From Lentisphaerota bacterium (lineage in GTDB: Bacteria; Verrucomicrobiota; Lentisphaeria; Oligosphaerales; JAFGRS01), in assembly GCA_012514865.1 (NCBI GenBank), contig JAAYZO010000345.1, positions 1 to 14,560 on the forward strand: a stretch of 14,560 bases of DNA. The letters run 5' to 3'. Numbering within the stretch: position 1 is the stretch's first letter; the number at the start of each line of letters is the position of its first letter. The notes beneath the pieces were generated by a model, which worked only from the letters and a program-made list of their open reading frames with translations, searched no databases and had not been told where the DNA came from. Below, one piece after another: positions 1-8,482 of this stretch. Made by a program: the position numbers and the translations under genes.

Positions 1-1
1 C

Positions 2-1303
2 GAGGTCACCTGCCGGGACGGCTCCACCAAGAGCGTCCAACTGCGGGCCAGCCTGCTTGGCGAGAGGTCGATGATCGTCATGCTTCTGGACGTGACCGCC
101 CGCGAGCGCATGCAGGAGAGGCTCCGGCTGTCTGAACGCATGGCGGCGATCGGTCGGCTCGCGGGCGGGGTGGCCCACGACTTCAACAACCTGCTCACCC
201 CCATCATCGGCAACGCCGAGCTGCTGCAGGAGTCGGCGGCGCCGGCGAGTGAGGAAGCCGTCCTGGCCGGGCAGATCCGTGCTGCCGGCACTCAGGCGGC
301 GGAACTGACACGCAAGCTGCTGACCTTTGCACGCCGCGGCCCGAAGGCGTCGGCACCGGTAGACCTGCACCACGCCATCCGGTCGGTCCTGACGCTGCTG
401 AGACGCTCCATCGACCGCGGCATCGAGCTGGCGACAGACCTCCAGGCGAGTTGCCCGTGGACCCTGGGCGACGAATCTCAGGTGCACTCGGCCCTCCTGA
501 ACCTCGGCCTGAACGCACGGGACGCCATGCCGCAGGGCGGCCGCCTCTGCGTCGCCACGCGCGACGTCCACATCGCCCCGGGTGACGACCGCCTGGGTGA
601 CGACGGGGTCACCCCGGGTGACTACGTCGAGATCCGCGTCAGCGACACCGGCACGGGCATCCCCGAGTCGGTCCGGCCGCGGATCTTCGAGCCGTTCTTT
701 ACGACCAAGGAGCCGGGCAAAGGCACCGGCCTGGGATTGGCCAGCGTCTACGGCTGCGTGAGAGGCCACGGCGGCAGTATCACGGTCGCCAGCCGCGTCG
801 GCGCCGGAACGACCTTCACAATCCTGTTGCCGCAGCATCCGGCCGCGGCCGCGGATGCCACCCGGCCGCGCGAGGCTGCCGCCGTCGCGGCCCTGGGGAA
901 GGCCCATGTCCTCGTGGTCGACGACGAAGCCGGCGTGCGTGACTACACCACACGCGTGTTGGGGAGGCTGGGCTATGCGGTGACGGCCTGCAGCGATGGG
1001 CGGGCGGCCCTGGCGTGCTGCCGGGTGCGCCCGGGCGGCTACGACCTGGTGGTTCTCGACCTTGTCATGCCGGAGCTCGGCGGCGCCGACACCTTCCACG
1101 CCCTCAGGGCGATGGACCCCGGACTGGCCGTGCTGCTGATCTCGGGCTACGACCGCAACGCGGGAGTCGACGCCCTGTTGCGGGATGGCGCCCGCGGCTT
1201 CCTGTCGAAGCCCTTTGCGGCCAGGGAGCTCTCGATGGCGGTAGCCGCCTGCCTGGCGGCGCCTTCGACAGGCCCAGCCGGCCCGGCCGCCGCCTCGCCG
1301 TGA
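2..1303 (+). CDS. Hybrid sensor histidine kinase / response regulator (5' end outside window)
   Basis: The frame is open from base 2, so the visible 433 residues are the C-terminal part of a longer protein; the ATG at 71 is internal. Order of domains: end of a PAS domain (DGSTKSVQL, then LLDVTARER), HisKA with phospho-acceptor His59 in [11 protein letters not shown], HATPase_c with N-box Asn171 (NARDAM), G1 box DTGTGIP, F box FEPFFTTK and G2 box GKGTGLGL, then a receiver domain with acidic pair Asp307/308, phospho-acceptor Asp353 ([10 protein letters not shown]) and Lys403 (LSKPF). All catalytic motifs are intact, so it should autophosphorylate on ATP and pass phosphate to its own receiver. 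This is the common PAS-HK-REC architecture (NtrB-like HDFNN H-box). Signal, N-terminal sensor and output partner are not visible. The C-terminus is a low-complexity Ala/Pro tail. Confidence 0.93.
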   Translation, partial: EVTCRDGSTKSVQLRASLLGERSMIVMLLDVTARERMQERLRLSERMAAIGRLAGGVAHDFNNLLTPIIGNAELLQESAAPASEEAVLAGQIRAAGTQAAELTRKLLTFARRGPKASAPVDLHHAIRSVLTLLRRSIDRGIELATDLQASCPWTLGDESQVHSALLNLGLNARDAMPQGGRLCVATRDVHIAPGDDRLGDDGVTPGDYVEIRVSDTGTGIPESVRPRIFEPFFTTKEPGKGTGLGLASVYGCVRGHGGSITVASRVGAGTTFTILLPQHPAAAADATRPREAAAVAALGKAHVLVVDDEAGVRDYTTRVLGRLGYAVTACSDGRAALACCRVRPGGYDLVVLDLVMPELGGADTFHALRAMDPGLAVLLISGYDRNAGVDALLRDGARGFLSKPFAARELSMAVAACLAAPSTGPAGPAAASP

Positions 1304-1502
1304 TGCCGGCCGACGCCGCGGCGCGAGGGCGACGGAGCGGCCGGGCGGGCGCTGACCACGGGCCGTGGGGCGGCTGCGGCCGTTCCTGGCCGGACGCGGC
1401 GGCAGCCGTGGCGGCGGGGCGCCGAGCGAGTAGATTCCTGGTGTGCACCGAGACACCACCGGCGGGCGTCGATGCGGCGGCCCGCGTTTGTGTGAGAACA
1501 CC

Positions 1503-1958
1503 ATGACATCCCGTAACGCCACGCCGCGCCATCGCGTCAGACCCGAGGACTTCTACCGCTCGGACGCCGAGAAGACCAAGCTGAACTGGCTCCTCTTCGA
1601 GTACGCCCTCGAGATGGAGTCCGCGATCCTGGGCGACCGCGAGCTGGTGGCCGACCTGCGCGCCGAGGGCGGCGTCGACGGCGACGCGATCGCGCGGGTC
1701 TGCGTCACCTACGCGAAGAGCCTCAGGCGCGAGATCCTCGACCGCCTGGAAAACCGCAACCAGGCCATTCGCATCGGCTACGAGCCGCTCGAGAAGGCCC
1801 TCCCGGAGGCCACCGACGAGCTGATCGACCGGCTGCTGACCCACGCCGCCGAGTCCTGGGACAGCCTCGTCGACGCCTGCGTTGAGTGCCCGACACGCTG
1901 CGCCAGCGAACGCGACGCCCCGGCGCCGATGTTCGACGACCCGGACCTCCGGGACTGA
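1503..1958 (+). CDS. Conserved-looking hypothetical protein, 151 aa
   Basis: I do not recognise this family. The protein looks mainly alpha-helical and acidic, has no signal peptide or membrane segment, and is probably cytoplasmic. The N-terminal part has an amphipathic segment RPEDFYRSDAEKTKLNWLLF (residues 13-32). Near the C-terminus three cysteines form CxxCxxxC (Cys126, Cys129, Cys133; CVECPTRC), possibly a metal site. The ATG at 1503 was chosen over the in-frame ATG at 1443 because residues encoded upstream are Arg/Gly-rich and look non-coding, while regular codon bias begins here; no strong Shine-Dalgarno is visible for either. It lies 199 bases after the histidine kinase gene and 79 bases before the esterase, all on the same strand. 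The 199-base gap shows no structure I can support. Confidence 0.7.
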   Translation: MTSRNATPRHRVRPEDFYRSDAEKTKLNWLLFEYALEMESAILGDRELVADLRAEGGVDGDAIARVCVTYAKSLRREILDRLENRNQAIRIGYEPLEKALPEATDELIDRLLTHAAESWDSLVDACVECPTRCASERDAPAPMFDDPDLRD

Positions 1959-2037
1959 CATCCGGGTCGCCGCGGCGGGCCGTCGCTCGTCGCGGCGGGC
2001 GCGGCCGGTCGTGCCGCGTTTCTGGGAGACGGAAGCC

Positions 2038-3249
2038 ATGCATCGATTGCGAGGCGTCACGGGTGCCGCAGGGGCCCTCCTGGTCCTGTGGCTCGGCGCC
2101 GCCATCAGCCAGGGAGCCGACATGCCGACGACGACAGCCACCGTGCCCGAGGCACCCCTGCGGAAGGACCCCGCCGAGCACTGGTCGCCGGATCTCCTGG
2201 CGCAGGTGCCGTCCTTCCGTCCGGCGGGCTTCCCCGACAGCGAGTCGGCCGGACTGCAGGCGATCCTCTACGACGGCGTCGCGGTTGGCGGCGCCGCGGC
2301 GCCGGTGTTCGCCTACATCGGCATGCCGAGCACGCCGCCACCGGCGGGCGGCTACCCGGGGGTGGTGCTGGTCCACGGCGGCGGCGGCACGGCCTTCCCG
2401 GCCTACGTCAAGCTCTGGACCTCCTACGGCTTCGCCGTGCTGGCCATGGACTGGTACAACCAGCGCCCGGTGATCACCGACCCCACCCGCGAGGGCGAGA
2501 GCCAGCTCGAGCGGCAGCCCCTGCCGGGCGGTCGCCGGCAGGACCACGTGGCCAATGTCGCCAACATGGTCCTGGCGCACTCGCTGCTGCGCAGCCTGCC
2601 GCAGGTCGATGCGACGCGCACCGCCCTGGTCGGGCTCTCCTGGGGGAGCTGGTATGGCGCCGTCGTCGCCGCCATCGACCCGCGCTTCCGCGGCGTCATC
2701 GAGATCTACTGCGGCGCCTACGACCTGAGCCGGCACCCGATCATCAGCGGCGTCTACCTGCATGCCGCCAAGGTGCCGATGTACTGGGTGGCCAGCACCA
2801 ACGACCAGAATGTCACCCCCGAGGGCCTGCAGCGCGGCTTCGACGAATGCGCCACGCTGCACAACGCCTCGATGGTGATCCGGCTGCCGCACTCGCACGT
2901 CGGCTTCCAGTTCACCTCCTGCCGACGCGTGGCCGAGCACTTCCTCATGGACCGCCCGCCCCTGCCCCGGCTCGGCCGCAGCACCCTCGCCGACGGGCGG
3001 ATCTCGGCGCCGGTGCTGCACGAGGGCAAGGGCATCATCCGCACCATCCTGTGCTACACGACCGACCGCGACGAGCCGGTGTCGCACCTGCGCCAGTGGC
3101 ACGACGCCCCGGCGGAGCGCGACGGCAACACCATCTCGGCGGCGCTGCCGCCGGGGGTCTTCCAGTGCTTCCTGTCGGCCTACGACGAGGACACGCGCTG
3201 GAATGACTGCTGTGGCTCCAGCGACCTGCAGACCCTGCCGCGGCCCTGA
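2038..3249 (+). CDS. Exported alpha/beta-hydrolase (acetyl xylan esterase / dienelactone hydrolase-like)
   Basis: A 403-aa protein with an N-terminal signal peptide (hydrophobic stretch about residues 8-25, cleavage near SQGA), so it acts outside the cytoplasm. The alpha/beta-hydrolase core shows the oxyanion-hole motif HGGGGTAF at 113-120, the nucleophile elbow GLSWGS with Ser201, probable acid Asp256 (STNDQNVTP) and probable base His287 (PHSHVGF, a pattern seen in the AXE1/dienelactone-hydrolase group). About 100 C-terminal residues form an extra domain I cannot assign. The start at 2038 is preceded by GGGAGACGG about 6 bases upstream; the frame extends back to 1882 but that part overlaps the previous gene. 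The next gene, 125 bases downstream, encodes a glycosidase-like protein, which favours a role in de-esterifying carbohydrate. Exact substrate is unknown; another esterase or peptidase activity is possible. Confidence 0.85.
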   Translation: MHRLRGVTGAAGALLVLWLGAAISQGADMPTTTATVPEAPLRKDPAEHWSPDLLAQVPSFRPAGFPDSESAGLQAILYDGVAVGGAAAPVFAYIGMPSTPPPAGGYPGVVLVHGGGGTAFPAYVKLWTSYGFAVLAMDWYNQRPVITDPTREGESQLERQPLPGGRRQDHVANVANMVLAHSLLRSLPQVDATRTALVGLSWGSWYGAVVAAIDPRFRGVIEIYCGAYDLSRHPIISGVYLHAAKVPMYWVASTNDQNVTPEGLQRGFDECATLHNASMVIRLPHSHVGFQFTSCRRVAEHFLMDRPPLPRLGRSTLADGRISAPVLHEGKGIIRTILCYTTDRDEPVSHLRQWHDAPAERDGNTISAALPPGVFQCFLSAYDEDTRWNDCCGSSDLQTLPRP

Positions 3250-3374
3250 GGACGCGCCGGCGGCGCCGTCCGGCGGGCGGGACGAGGATCGACCAGGGGG
3301 ACCTGGCAAGGCGTCACGGGGATGCGAACGCCGGCACGGCGGGCCGCACCCCGAGGAACAGAGGAGACCATTGG

Positions 3375-5861
3375 ATGCAGAGACTCCACCCGCGCGGAAA
3401 CCGTCAAGGCTCGCGGCGACGGCAGATCCTGGCCGTGGCCGTCGGTATCGCCATCGAGGCCCTGGGGGCGACCACCAACCTCGTCGCCAACCCCGGCTTC
3501 GAGGAGGTCACCCCCGAGGGCTTCGCCAAAGGCTGGGACGAGGGCGGGTTCGGCAAACTCGGCGTCACCGTCGCCCTCGAGAGCACCGGCGCCCAGGCCG
3601 GTCAGCACTGCCTGCGCCTGCGAGGAACCCCGAACTCCTTCACGACCTGCGCCGGCAGACGCATCGAGGTCAAGGCCGACTGCGAGTACTGGGTCACCTG
3701 GTGGTACCGCGCCGAGCAGCCCGCCTCGAGCCGGACGTACCTCTTCCTGCAGACCAATACCGGCCAGCGTGTCTTCCCGCACACCGACCGCCACGGCGAT
3801 GTCGACTGGACCTTCGCCATGGCCCGCTACCGCACCGCCCCGGACGAGCACTGGATCAGCCCGGTGCTGACCATGCATACCGCCCTCGACCAGGTCGGCG
3901 CCTCGTGGTGGGACGAGATCCGCATCAGCGAGGCGCTCCCGCCTGACCTCGAGGCCGCCTGGCGCCGTCAGCAACCCTGGGATGACCCGCCGGCAGAGAC
4001 CACCGCCCGCCGCCTCTGGCGCGGCCCGGAGGCGGTGGTCTGGATGGACCAGGCCGAAGCGCGGCTCTACCCGACCACGCCCCTGCCGTCCGACGCCGCC
4101 GGCGCTGACGCCATCAGGATGGCGGCGCCCGGCCGCGGTCATGGCCTCTGTCAGGTGGTGGTCACGCCGCAGGCCGACCTGGCGCCGCTGCGGCTGGAGC
4201 TGACGGCGCCCGACGGTCCGGCGACGCTGCCAGCGGAGGCCCTGACTGCCCGCGTCGTGCGCGCGGTCGCAGTCCAAGAGACGCGCGATCGGTCGTTCCC
4301 AAAAGGCCCGACTCCGGATCCGCTCGTCGTGCCAAGCGGCGGTGAGACGGCGACGGCCGGCCGCAACGTGGTCTTCTGGCTGGAGTGGGCCCCGCCGGCA
4401 ACGGCTCCCGCCGGCGATTACGCCGCCGAGGCGCGTCTCTACGCTGGCGAACGCCTCCTGGCCACACTGCCGCTGGCGCTGCGGCGCTGGAGCTACGACC
4501 TGCCCGAGGTGCCGCAGTGCCGCTCGATGGTCATGCTCGGCAGCGGCCACCTGCGGCGGTTCTACCCGACCCTGGACGAAGACGCGGTCCTAGAGCTGGC
4601 CTGGGACCTCCTCGGGCGGCATCGCCTCAGCGGCTTCAACCTCACCATCTTCCCGGCGGTCCGCGTCGTCGACGGCGCCATGACCCTCGACTGGAGCCGC
4701 TTCGACCGCATCCTGGCCGCGGCGCAACGCCACCGCGCCACCGCCCTGACCATCGGGCCGATGATCGGCGGCGGCTGTAGCGAGGGCTGGATGCCGCGCT
4801 TCAAACTCGCCGGCACCACCGCCCTCGCCGACCCCGGCTTCGACGCGGTCTACCGTGACCTCAACCGCCAGATCGCCGAGCGCCTGCGCGCCGCCGGCTG
4901 CCTGGAGATGGCCTACGTGTACCCCTACGACGAGCCCGAGGCCGACTACATGGACAAGATCGCCAGGCTCTGCGATCTGATCCACGAGGGGGCTCCCGAC
5001 CTCAAGGTCCTGATGACCACCGACCCGGCCACCGGCACGGCGCTGGGGGACAGGGTCCAGGCCTGGATCGTGCCCTGGAGCCGGGCCACCCCGGATGTCA
5101 CCGGCCGACGTCGCCAGGCCGGCGACGAGATCTGGGTCTACAACATGATTGCCTCGATCGAGAGCGCCCCCCTCGACCACCGCACCTTCTTCTGGCACGC
5201 CCTCGCCGCCGAAGCTGCCGGGGGACTGCTCTGGAATGCCTGCTGGTGGAACGGCATCGACCCGTGGGAGAACCCGACCGCCAAGCCCGTTCCCGTGGGC
5301 CGGCAGCGCGAGAGCCTCTACCACTACTCGGCTGGGCAGGCCTCGCTGTTCTATCCGGCTCCGGACGGCAGAGGCCCCCTGGTGCCCAGCCTGCGCCTGG
5401 CCCTCATACGCCAGGGCATCGAGGACTTCGATCTGTTCACCAGCCTGATGCAGGCCTGGCAGGCACGCCTCACGGCATTGCCAGACGCGGCGGCCGCGGC
5501 CGCGGCGCTGGCGGCGGCGCGGCGCGACTGGCTGGCGCCGGTGGTGCTGGATGCCCTCAGCAGCACCCGCAGCGCCGACCGCGTCGAGGCCCTGCGCCAG
5601 CTCCTGGCCGCCGAGCTGGAGGCCGTGACGCAGTCACCGCTGGTCATCGCCAGCCTCGGGCGCGCCGCCGACGGCCGCCTGCAGGTCCGCGGCGTCGCCG
5701 AGGCCGACACCGATCTGGCCCTCGCCGGCCACCCCATCGCCCTCGCCGCCGACGGCGCCTTCTCCTGCGAGGTCACCCCGGAGGCCGTGGCCGACGGCCT
5801 GCGCTGGAGCGCCGCCAAGGGCCCCGCCCGCAAGGCCTGGTCCTGGCCCGGCCTGAAGTAA
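3375..5861 (+). CDS. Exported DUF4091 glycoside-hydrolase-like protein with N-terminal CBM-like domain
   Basis: An 828-aa protein. The N-terminus has a basic stretch then a hydrophobic signal segment (about residues 17-32), followed by NLVANPGFEE (35-44), the typical opening of a CBM4/9-like jelly-roll domain that runs to about residue 185. A middle beta-rich region follows (about 190-375), then a TIM-barrel-like region with YPYDEPEADYM, where Asp519/Glu520 are candidate catalytic acids. The segment LLWNACWWNGIDPW (about 617-630) through the SLRLALIRQGIEDFDLF block is the signature I associate with DUF4091 (PF13320). The C-terminus carries Ala-rich helices and a short beta domain. AGAGGAG about 8 bases before the ATG supports this start. 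DUF4091 proteins are linked to polysaccharide breakdown, but the substrate here is unknown. It converges with the sugar isomerase gene, 28 bases away. Confidence 0.9.
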   Translation: MQRLHPRGNRQGSRRRQILAVAVGIAIEALGATTNLVANPGFEEVTPEGFAKGWDEGGFGKLGVTVALESTGAQAGQHCLRLRGTPNSFTTCAGRRIEVKADCEYWVTWWYRAEQPASSRTYLFLQTNTGQRVFPHTDRHGDVDWTFAMARYRTAPDEHWISPVLTMHTALDQVGASWWDEIRISEALPPDLEAAWRRQQPWDDPPAETTARRLWRGPEAVVWMDQAEARLYPTTPLPSDAAGADAIRMAAPGRGHGLCQVVVTPQADLAPLRLELTAPDGPATLPAEALTARVVRAVAVQETRDRSFPKGPTPDPLVVPSGGETATAGRNVVFWLEWAPPATAPAGDYAAEARLYAGERLLATLPLALRRWSYDLPEVPQCRSMVMLGSGHLRRFYPTLDEDAVLELAWDLLGRHRLSGFNLTIFPAVRVVDGAMTLDWSRFDRILAAAQRHRATALTIGPMIGGGCSEGWMPRFKLAGTTALADPGFDAVYRDLNRQIAERLRAAGCLEMAYVYPYDEPEADYMDKIARLCDLIHEGAPDLKVLMTTDPATGTALGDRVQAWIVPWSRATPDVTGRRRQAGDEIWVYNMIASIESAPLDHRTFFWHALAAEAAGGLLWNACWWNGIDPWENPTAKPVPVGRQRESLYHYSAGQASLFYPAPDGRGPLVPSLRLALIRQGIEDFDLFTSLMQAWQARLTALPDAAAAAAALAAARRDWLAPVVLDALSSTRSADRVEALRQLLAAELEAVTQSPLVIASLGRAADGRLQVRGVAEADTDLALAGHPIALAADGAFSCEVTPEAVADGLRWSAAKGPARKAWSWPGLK

Positions 5862-5889
5862 TGCCGGGCCGGCCGCGACCGCCGGCGGC

Positions 5890-6663
5890 TCAGGCGCCGC
5901 CGAGGAGCTCGAAGCTCTGCCGGTAGTAGCGCAGGAACTCGGTGGCGCAGGTGACATCGCCGGCCGCCGGGAGTTCCGCCAGACAGTAGCCCTCGTAGCC
6001 GCCGGCCTTGAGGAGCCGGAACAGCTCGGCGTACGGATAGCCGCAATGCAGGCGGTTGATGTGCACCAGGCCGATGCGGTCGGCCAACAGCCGGAAGTGC
6101 GGCTCGATCCGGCCGGCGGCATCGAGGTCGTTGGGGTAGTTCGAGTTCCAGCAGACCTTGGCATTCGGATGCGGCGCCGCCGCCATGATCGCGGCCAGGT
6201 TCGGCGGCAGGCAGGTGGTCTTGCCGTGGACCTCGAGACGGATCTCCACGCCGAAGTCGGCCGCGTCGGCCGCGACCTCGTTCAGCGCCCGGCCGATCTG
6301 CGCCAGCGTGCGCTCGGCCGGGATGCCCTCCGGCAGGGCGTTCGGACGCACCTTCACGCCGTCAGCGCCCACCGCCGCCGCCAGCCGCACGGCCGCCTTG
6401 GTACCGTCGATCTGGCGACGCAGCTCGGCCGGGTCGGGGGAGTGGTACTCGTAGGTGCTCCCCAGGCCGACCAAGTGCACCGGGCTGTCGGCAAAGCGCG
6501 CGGCGACCTCGCGACGCTGCGCCTCGGTGAGGGTGATCTCGACGCCGTGCGCGTGGCTGGTGCGCAGCTCGACGCCGGCCAGGCCGACCTCCTGACAGAC
6601 GCGCAGCACGGTCTCCAGATCCCAGGTCGACGCGATGTTGTAGGTGACCAATCCAAGCTTCAT
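5890..6663 (-). CDS. Sugar-phosphate isomerase/epimerase-like TIM barrel (xylose isomerase-like)
   Basis: A 257-aa protein of the AP_endonuc_2/xylose-isomerase-like TIM-barrel superfamily (PF01261), full length for the family and without a signal peptide, so cytoplasmic. The N-terminus MKLGLVTYNI is the first barrel strand. Candidate metal and substrate ligands sit at expected strand ends: Glu32 (GVELRTSH), Glu144 and His146 (LEVHGK), the CWNSNYPND block at 171-179, His201 (LVHINRLH) and Glu230 (CLAELP). The block around 173-175 has Asn where many relatives have Asp; I believe this is normal for one subfamily. The frame is open upstream to 7374 but that is a shadow of the lipoprotein gene. 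The start at 6663 has GAGGA about 7 bases upstream and a natural barrel N-terminus. Likely isomerises or epimerises a sugar or inositol intermediate; the substrate cannot be read from sequence. Confidence 0.88.
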   Translation of the reverse strand: MKLGLVTYNIASTWDLETVLRVCQEVGLAGVELRTSHAHGVEITLTEAQRREVAARFADSPVHLVGLGSTYEYHSPDPAELRRQIDGTKAAVRLAAAVGADGVKVRPNALPEGIPAERTLAQIGRALNEVAADAADFGVEIRLEVHGKTTCLPPNLAAIMAAAPHPNAKVCWNSNYPNDLDAAGRIEPHFRLLADRIGLVHINRLHCGYPYAELFRLLKAGGYEGYCLAELPAAGDVTCATEFLRYYRQSFELLGGA

Positions 6664-6840
6664 GGTACCATCCTCGGTTGACGGCGCGGTCCTGCCGACG
6701 CGGATCGCCGATGCCGCAACATGGCCGCCGGGGGGCGTGAAGGCAAGCCCCGGCGGCGACGGACACGGCGGAAGCGCCGAGAGGCTCGGCGTCCCGACCG
6801 CCAGAGGCAACAGGCGACCGGACAGGGGAAGGATGCGGCC

Positions 6841-7284
6841 ATGACGACGATGCGTGGGTGGGCTCTGATCAGCGGCCTGATGGCAGCGGCGGCCCTGATG
6901 GCCTCGTGCGTCAGCCAGCCGGCGACAGCACCGACCGGCGACAGCGGCGCGGGCCTCGAGGCCCTCGATGGCATGGCGGCCGTACAGGCATGGCTCCAGG
7001 AGCCCCGCGGCCGACGCGTCCTCATCTATCACTCGCCGCGCTGCGATTTCTGCAAGGGCGTCCTGCAGGCCGTCGACGAGGTCCGCCCCGAACTCGCCCC
7101 CACGGCACGCGTCGCCACGGTCGACATCGACAGCAACCCCGACGTCGCCACCGCTCAGTGCATCGGGCCGGTGCCGGTGGTGGTCTTCCTCGATGGCCCG
7201 CGCGAGATCCGGCGCTGGCGTGTCGCCCGCCCGGCGCCGATGGTCCGGCGCGGCCTGCGGGCTTTCTTCGCCCCGGAGCCGTAA
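6841..7284 (+). CDS. Thioredoxin-fold lipoprotein
   Basis: A 147-aa protein with a short basic N-terminus, a hydrophobic segment and a lipobox-like LMASC ending at Cys23 (Met rather than Leu/Ile/Val at -3, slightly atypical). This predicts a lipid-anchored envelope protein. A Ser/Thr/Pro/Gly linker leads to a compact thioredoxin fold: active-site Cys68-Asp-Phe-Cys71 in YHSPRCDFCKG, and cis-Pro 112 in GPVPVVVFLDG. The CxxC suggests thiol-disulfide exchange or a redox-linked folding role in the periplasm; no partner is nearby. ATG 6841 follows AGGGGAAGGA with about 7 bases spacing; the in-frame ATG at 6721 would place an Arg-rich non-hydrophobic segment before the signal. The gene is divergent from the sugar isomerase (177-base gap, no clear promoter seen) and convergent with kdsD 25 bases away. 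Confidence 0.85.
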   Translation: MTTMRGWALISGLMAAAALMASCVSQPATAPTGDSGAGLEALDGMAAVQAWLQEPRGRRVLIYHSPRCDFCKGVLQAVDEVRPELAPTARVATVDIDSNPDVATAQCIGPVPVVVFLDGPREIRRWRVARPAPMVRRGLRAFFAPEP

Positions 7285-7309
7285 GCGCCCGGACCGGAGG
7301 CCGGCTGCC

Positions 7310-8329
7310 TCACATGATCTTGAAGCGCGGCAGGTCCTGAATGTCGACCAGGCCCACAGCGCAGCCACGCTCATCCACGACGATGACGTCGTCGATCTTG
7401 CGCTCCTCCAGGAGCTTGACCAGCTCGATGGCCATGGCTTCAGAGCGTATGGCGATGGGCTTCGGGGTCATGACGGTGCGGATCGGCGCGGTCAGGACGG
7501 CCGCGTCGCGCGTCACCTGACGGCGGAAGTCGCCGTCGGTGAAGATGCCCATGAGCAGGCCGTCGGCGGCCACGACAGCCACGGCGCCGCAGCGCGAACG
7601 CGTCATCGCCTGCAGGGCCTCGAGCACCGGCGTCTCCGGGCCCACGGCCGCGAAGCGCTCGCCGGTGCGCATGATGTCGGTCACACGCAGCGAGATGCTC
7701 CGGCCGATCGCCCCGGCCGGATGCAGCCGCGCATAGTCGTCCAGGCCGAAGCGGCGGCACTCGAGCAGGACGATGGCCAGGGCGTCGCCGAGCGCCAGGA
7801 GGGCCGTCGTCGTCGTCGTGGGGGCGAGGTTGAACGGGCAGGCCTCGCGCGGCACCGTCATCGGCACGACCAGATCCGACCACTGCGCCAGACGGCTGTC
7901 GGGAGCGCCCGTGATCGCCACCACACTCACGCCCATGCGCTTGACCGCCGGCAGCAGGCCGAGCAGTTCGTCGGTCTCACCGCTGTAGCTGAGGGCCAGC
8001 AGGAGGTCCTCCGCCGCCAGCACCCCGAGGTCGCCATGCACCGCATCCACCTGATGCAGAAACACCGCCTGCGAGCCGGTGCTCGCCAGGGTCGCCGCCA
8101 GCTTGTGGCCGATGTGACCGCTCTTGCCGATGCCGCAGACCACCAGCTTGCCGCCGCGCTGCAGGACGGCCAGGCAGCGGTTCACCAGGGCCGCGAAGGC
8201 CTCGTCGAGGCCATCCTGCAGCGCCCGCAGGCCCTCGATTTCGATGTCCAGCACCTGGCGCGCCCGCCGCAGAAGGTCCGCCGAGGAGGAAAGAGGCTCG
8301 GAAACAGCGTTTTTTTCGCTATGAGACAT
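7310..8329 (-). CDS. kdsD: Arabinose-5-phosphate isomerase (KdsD/KpsF/GutQ family)
   Basis: A 339-aa protein with the complete family layout: SIS domain (about 45-190) followed by two CBS domains (about 216-271 and 283-337). It interconverts ribulose 5-phosphate and arabinose 5-phosphate, the first step to Kdo for lipopolysaccharide. Visible motifs are GIGKSGHIG with Lys69 (the E. coli KdsD Lys59 position), HGDLG at 98-102, SYSGETDE at 114-121 and LHPAGAIGR with His203, the active-site His loop. The usual HPxEAxHGDL reads HQVDAVHGDL, with Asp for Glu, a conservative change. The start at 8329 is preceded by TTGAGG about 8 bases upstream. Codons 5-7 contain an A7 run, unusual in such GC-rich DNA. 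Other Kdo genes are not in the window, so kdsD and the paralogues kpsF/gutQ cannot be separated. Confidence 0.93.
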   Translation of the reverse strand: MSHSEKNAVSEPLSSSADLLRRARQVLDIEIEGLRALQDGLDEAFAALVNRCLAVLQRGGKLVVCGIGKSGHIGHKLAATLASTGSQAVFLHQVDAVHGDLGVLAAEDLLLALSYSGETDELLGLLPAVKRMGVSVVAITGAPDSRLAQWSDLVVPMTVPREACPFNLAPTTTTTALLALGDALAIVLLECRRFGLDDYARLHPAGAIGRSISLRVTDIMRTGERFAAVGPETPVLEALQAMTRSRCGAVAVVAADGLLMGIFTDGDFRRQVTRDAAVLTAPIRTVMTPKPIAIRSEAMAIELVKLLEERKIDDVIVVDERGCAVGLVDIQDLPRFKIM

Positions 8330-8418
8330 TGCATTGGCCTCAAGATGGGGTGTACTGTGCTGGCGACAGCGAGAGTGCGAGAGGCGGCTCCTGCGACAAC
8401 GGGCTGCAGTCGATGCTC

Positions 8419-8446
8419 AATATAGGCGTCCGGTAGGTCCGGTAAA
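8419..8446 (-). promoter_or_regulatory. Candidate sigma-70-type promoter for kdsD
   Basis: Read on the minus strand, TTTACC (8446-8441) and TATATT (8424-8419) are separated by 16 bases, giving 4/6 and 5/6 matches to -35 and -10 consensus. Transcription would begin near 8412, leaving a leader of about 80 bases to the kdsD start. It lies in the 153-base divergent gap shared with the DUF5679 gene and is one of few AT-rich spots there. Prediction from sequence only. Confidence 0.4.
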
Positions 8447-8482
8447 GGTGAACCGCCCCCCAGTGTAAGGAGTGAAGAGACC

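Noticed and set aside
581..626. Short repeated GGGTGAC units in the histidine kinase gene
   Set aside because: They fall in the variable loop of the ATPase domain, are in frame and few; probably a small local duplication without special function.
1104..2141. Long minus-strand open frame across the kinase tail and the 151-aa gene
   Set aside because: Arg/Ala/Pro-rich translation without domains, antisense to better-supported genes; typical shadow in GC-rich DNA.
1723..3309. 528-residue minus-strand open frame opposite the esterase
   Set aside because: The plus-strand frame has a signal peptide and a full catalytic triad; the antisense product has none and is low complexity.
3180..4550. 456-residue minus-strand open frame opposite the DUF4091 gene
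   Set aside because: Gly/Arg/Val-biased shadow of a gene with clear domain motifs.
5491..5523. GCGGCCGCGGCC-type low-complexity stretch in the DUF4091 gene
   Set aside because: It encodes an Ala-rich helix; a codon-level consequence of GC-rich composition, not a separate repeat element.
6664..6840. TTGACG at 6678-6683 as a -35 box for the thioredoxin lipoprotein gene
   Set aside because: No -10-like hexamer at 15-19 bases downstream; a lone hexamer is not enough.
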